Source of the DNA: Litoditis marina
Taxonomy: Eukaryota; Nematoda; Chromadorea; Rhabditida; Rhabditidae
Direction: 5' to 3'
Assembly: GCA_964036275.1 (NCBI GenBank)
Contig: OZ038435.1
Coordinates: 30,051,521-30,115,520, forward strand
Length of the DNA stretch: 64,000 bases
Part shown: positions 61,212-64,000 of the stretch, piece by piece
How positions within the stretch are numbered: the stretch's first letter is position 1
How the letters are laid out: each line of letters begins with the position of its first letter
Notes under the pieces: generated by a model
What the model was told of the DNA's origin: nothing
What the model saw: only the letters and a program-made list of their open reading frames with translations
Databases searched by the model: none
Position numbers and translations under genes: made by a program

Positions 61212-62536
61212 ATGCCTGCCCCTCGTGCCAGTCCCTCCGGAACCAGACTCTCTGCCACCGCCGACGGATTCACACCCTCTTTCTACGCAAATGATGTGGG
61301 TAACTTTCTCCCTCTCTCTCCCCCTTCTCTCTCTCTCTTTCCCTGTCTCTCTCTCTCTCCTTGCCTCTCTCTATCTCTCTCTCTCTCTTCCTCTCTGTCT
61401 CTCTCTATCTCTCTTTCTATCTCTCCATCTCCTCTCTATCTCTCTTTACTCTGTTTCTCCCCTTTAGGTATTGTTGTTCCTACATTTTCAATTGCTCTCC
61501 TGCTCCTATCTGGCGATCTCCGCTTGGCTACCAATCTGGCATAGTCGTCCTACCGTAGTAGCTAACCTGTCTACCGTATATCGTATTTTCGACTACCGCA
61601 GTCATCGTCCTATAGGATTACCTGGTATTATTCCCATATACCGTACTTCTGATCACCGTAGTTTCAATCCACCATCCTTCTAGGCCGAAGTTGCTCGTGG
61701 TGGTAGCAACGCTGCCGCCCTGAGAGAGGCCGGTTTCACTGGCGCCGGTGCCTCCTCTTTCGGAATCACCGCTCAGTCGGCCTCTGCCGCCTGCGGTGGT
61801 GCCGGTGCACAGTCCCTGGCCGCACCCTCGTTCACCGGACGTACCTTCTCCCCCGTCAAGTACCACGGACTTCCTGCCTTCTTCGATAGCGCTAACAGTA
61901 TGTTTTACTATTTGTTTTAGTATGAGTTAGTATTTTTATTAGTCTTGTTCAAGTTAATTTATTTTTATTTTCGTAATTTCGTAAGTTTCAGTAGTTTTTA
62001 TTTAACGCTATAGATTTTTTTCTAGGTGCTCGTCTATGCTTCTTCCAGCTAATCCAGTTTGTACAGTTTAATATGATAATATCACACCATGATATACACC
62101 ATTTAATCTACCATGATACACCATTCCTATCCCTCGAGATCGAGACAATTATTCTTTCTTTACCTGATATTCTTCCAGATACCTTCTGGGATGGAGAGAA
62201 CAGCTGGTCTTATGGAGCTCCTGCTGGTGCGTCAGCCTGTTCTACCGGTACCCAGTTTGCTACCGGCACTCACTTTGGTGCTTCCGGTAACCAGTTTTGT
62301 GCTTCCGGTAACCAGTTCGGTACTGCCGGTACCAACTTCGCCTCCGGAGCCTCTCGTGGAGCCCTCCGCTCCCACTCTGGAGCCAACCTTGCCACCGCCA
62401 AGGAATCCAACTTCACCCCCACTTCCTGCTATTTCGTGAGTTTCGATTCCGTTTTGGTTCATTTTGTTTTGGTTCACGAATTGCATTAGTACGCATTCAT
62501 TGTTCATTTCAGAGCACCTTTGGACCTGGCTGCTGA
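61212..62536 (+). CDS. Unrecognised Gly/Ala/Ser/Thr/Phe-rich protein
   Basis: Four exons: 61212-61295, 61684-61897, 62179-62435 and 62513-62536; 192 aa. Starts MPAPRASPSGTRLSATADGF and ends STFGPGC. The middle of exon 3 is a seven-residue repeat of the form (S/T)-G-(T/N)-(Q/H)-F-x-(A/T): TGTQFA, TGTHFGA, SGNQFCA, SGNQFGT. No signal peptide or membrane segment is evident; Cys residues are few. I do not recognise the family. The composition suggests a structural or self-associating protein, but no function can be assigned. Codons are almost only GCC, GGT, ACC, TTC, AAC, TCC and CGT, unlike the neighbours, which together with a TATA box suggests very high expression. AATAAA at 62573-62578, 37 bp after the stop. 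Confidence 0.85.
61308..61460. repeat. CT-rich tract in intron 1 of the Gly-rich gene
   Basis: About 150 bp of CTCTCT with scattered CCTT/TATC. Frames through it give Leu/Ser-rich peptides that are not genes. Confidence 0.85.
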
Positions 62537-62822
62537 GAATACGTGGAAGATTTGATTTGTGTTTTTGTATTTAATAAAATGTTTTTTTGTAAGCACTGTA
62601 TTTCTGTACTTCGCGAGATATGAAACTTCAAATACAGCAAACAGAAATACTTTATTGATTATTGATATTCGTTGCGATATTGATTATCCACTAGTATAAA
62701 GCGCTATATAATATATTAATAGTTGAGCTTAATCTTCCAAAAAAAAACTAGTTCTAGAACTTCTTCTGAAATCTGAGTTAAATACTGTAAAAACCGATAA
62801 TTATGAAACTACAAACTACAAC

Positions 62823-64000
62823 CTATTTGCCATATACTTTGACGAGATTCATGAGATAGTAGGTGGAGTATGCGTCCGCTTCCTTTGGGCCGTGCATTGA
62901 GATGAAATCCGGAGAACAGCAGGCTAGACCCAGCTGAAGTGGTATTTATTCATCATTTATCAACTTATCATCATTTCATTCACACTGCGTTGGAAAATAA
63001 ATGGCAGTTGGCACGCCGCCATACAGATATTGACCAATGATATATGGACTTCAATAATATTCGCTGTTTTCCGGTCTAGTTTTTTCTCCGTTTTTACGTT
63101 CCCTGTGGTCTCCGAGGCGGATAACGCACGGAATCCGATATTCTCTCATTCGCTAAAGTCAGTAAACGTACGTTGGGCTTCCTGAGGGAGTGCTCTTGGT
63201 GCCAGGACGTGGTACTGCCATTCAGTAGCGAGAACATGTTCATTGCACTCATTCTGTAAAAGGAGAGGAACGAAATAAGGCAACCATCGAAACTTGTACT
63301 TTTATTGTTCCCGTCCTGAAGACTTCGAAGTCTCAAGTTCAACTAGACTTGCAAGTTTTCGATTTTTGAAACTCTATCAACCCTAATCCTAAGCCAGCGA
63401 CTTGCATTAGAGCAATAAGATCAGTTGGAAGATCAGGAGCAAAGTTGAATAATTCCATCCGTCATCAATGTAGGTTTCAGAGAATAACTATCCATCAGTT
63501 GTAGTCCGATCGGCGGGGAAAATTGAAGTATCGCCCCCCACTTTAGTTGCCCCCCCCCCCCCCCCCCCCCCCCGTAGCACTTCAACCCCACCCTAGCTAA
63601 AAACTGAAAATCTAGGAGAGGGGGGAGGGGGTCAAAAATCAACTTCGAAATTTACTATTTACCCCCCACCTGGGTCGGCGGGGGGTAGAACTTCAATGGT
63701 GGGGGGTAAAACTTCAACGAGTGGGGAGCTGAACTTCAATACCGAAAATGTTCACATTTCACCCCCCACCCTCAAACATTTGTATTGCAGATGATAAATT
63801 GAATTGTGGGGGGGGGTCAAACTACAATTCCCCAAACGCAATACAATTTCAGAAACGTGGGGGGGGGGGGTGAAAAGTCAATGTTCCCCAAATTAGTGCT
63901 ACAAAGTCTATGTGAAACCCACGTGTACTCCCCCCTCTCGTTGGTGGCATCCCGTAGTTCGACATCCACCTCCCCCAGACACTTCCCCATCATCATGTCC
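62823..64000 (-). CDS. 3' end of an unidentified gene, partial at right edge
   Basis: Three minus-strand exons in consistent phase: at least 64000-63923, 63253-63172 and 62933-62823. The last ends at TAG (62825-62823). The visible tail of about 90 aa includes MGKCLGEVDVELRDATNERG, MSAMNMFSLLNGSTTSW and SPDFISMHGPKEADAYSTYY. The LGEVDVELRD block resembles the last strands of a C2 domain, but this is too little to name a family. Splice sites are good (AC/GTGGGT, TTTTACAG, AAC/GTACGT, CACTTCAG). AATAAA on this strand at 62656-62651. Confidence 0.7.
63500..63860. repeat. Poly-C run and GGGGGGT...ACTTCAA minisatellite
   Basis: A run of about 24 C at 63550-63573 is followed by irregular units of about 30 bp combining a G run with AAACTTCAAC/GAACTTCAAT. 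One GGGGTCAAACTACAATT motif is also present. Inside an intron of the right-edge gene. Confidence 0.75.

Noticed and set aside
61225..61558. Leu/Ser-rich open frames over the CT tract
   Set aside because: Low-complexity intron sequence of the Gly-rich gene, which is read in another frame.
1..64000. CRISPR arrays, prokaryotic operons, viral genes or integrase genes
   Set aside because: Repeats present are tandem minisatellites or inverted repeats without regular spacers, and every supported gene is a spliced animal gene.

Overview
The window reads as nuclear DNA of a nematode, probably a chromadorean with larger introns than Caenorhabditis. The genes are intron-rich with GT-AG introns and mostly TTTTCAG-type acceptors. 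Most start codons lie 0-40 nt after an acceptor-like TTTCAG or TCCAG, as expected for spliced-leader trans-splicing. One gene is a nematode-type serpentine chemoreceptor. Species is not assigned. All gene identities come from reading translations against family knowledge; no search was run.

Layout. 1-6115: repeats, with one possible membrane-protein exon at the extreme left edge (minus). 6116-12327 (+): SEC14-like lipid-binding protein with CRAL-TRIO and GOLD domains, 10 exons, 449 aa. 12664-17151 (-): sulfotransferase-like membrane protein, convergent with the first gene, about 446 aa. 18033-18104 (-): tRNA-Lys(CTT). 18105-30185: about 12 kb almost without genes but full of inverted-repeat elements, including a near-perfect palindrome of about 2.5 kb at 22919-25399. 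30213-39944 (+): SLC6 neurotransmitter/amino-acid transporter, 20 exons, 723 aa. 40830-47273 (+): TMEM120, 10 exons, 348 aa, whose 3.4-kb intron 8 holds a complete antisense 7TM chemoreceptor gene (44019-46374, -). 47964-60109 (-): condensin subunit CAP-G, about 30 exons, about 1179 aa. 61212-62536 (+): a small unrecognised Gly/Ala/Ser/Thr/Phe-rich protein with a TATA promoter and strongly biased codons. 62823-64000 (-): the 3' end of a further gene that runs off the right edge.

The genes look like unrelated housekeeping and membrane functions: lipid transfer, sulfation, solute uptake, membrane sensing, chemosensation and chromosome condensation. I see no operon logic. Two convergent pairs (SEC14/sulfotransferase and TMEM120/CAP-G) have short shared 3' regions. 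CAP-G and the Gly-rich gene are divergent.

The most distinctive feature is non-coding. There are several MITE-like families: a TTAA-flanked piggyBac-type element with a paralogous empty site inside the window; a four-copy element of about 135 bp; a TTAGGGTTGTTAA-bounded element carrying a minisatellite; tRNA-derived SINE copies; and many foldback hairpins. A recurring motif GTTTGTAGTTTGATC is scattered through introns and gene ends and forms the termini of the 2.5-kb palindrome. I found no CRISPR array, prokaryotic gene or virus-like gene.
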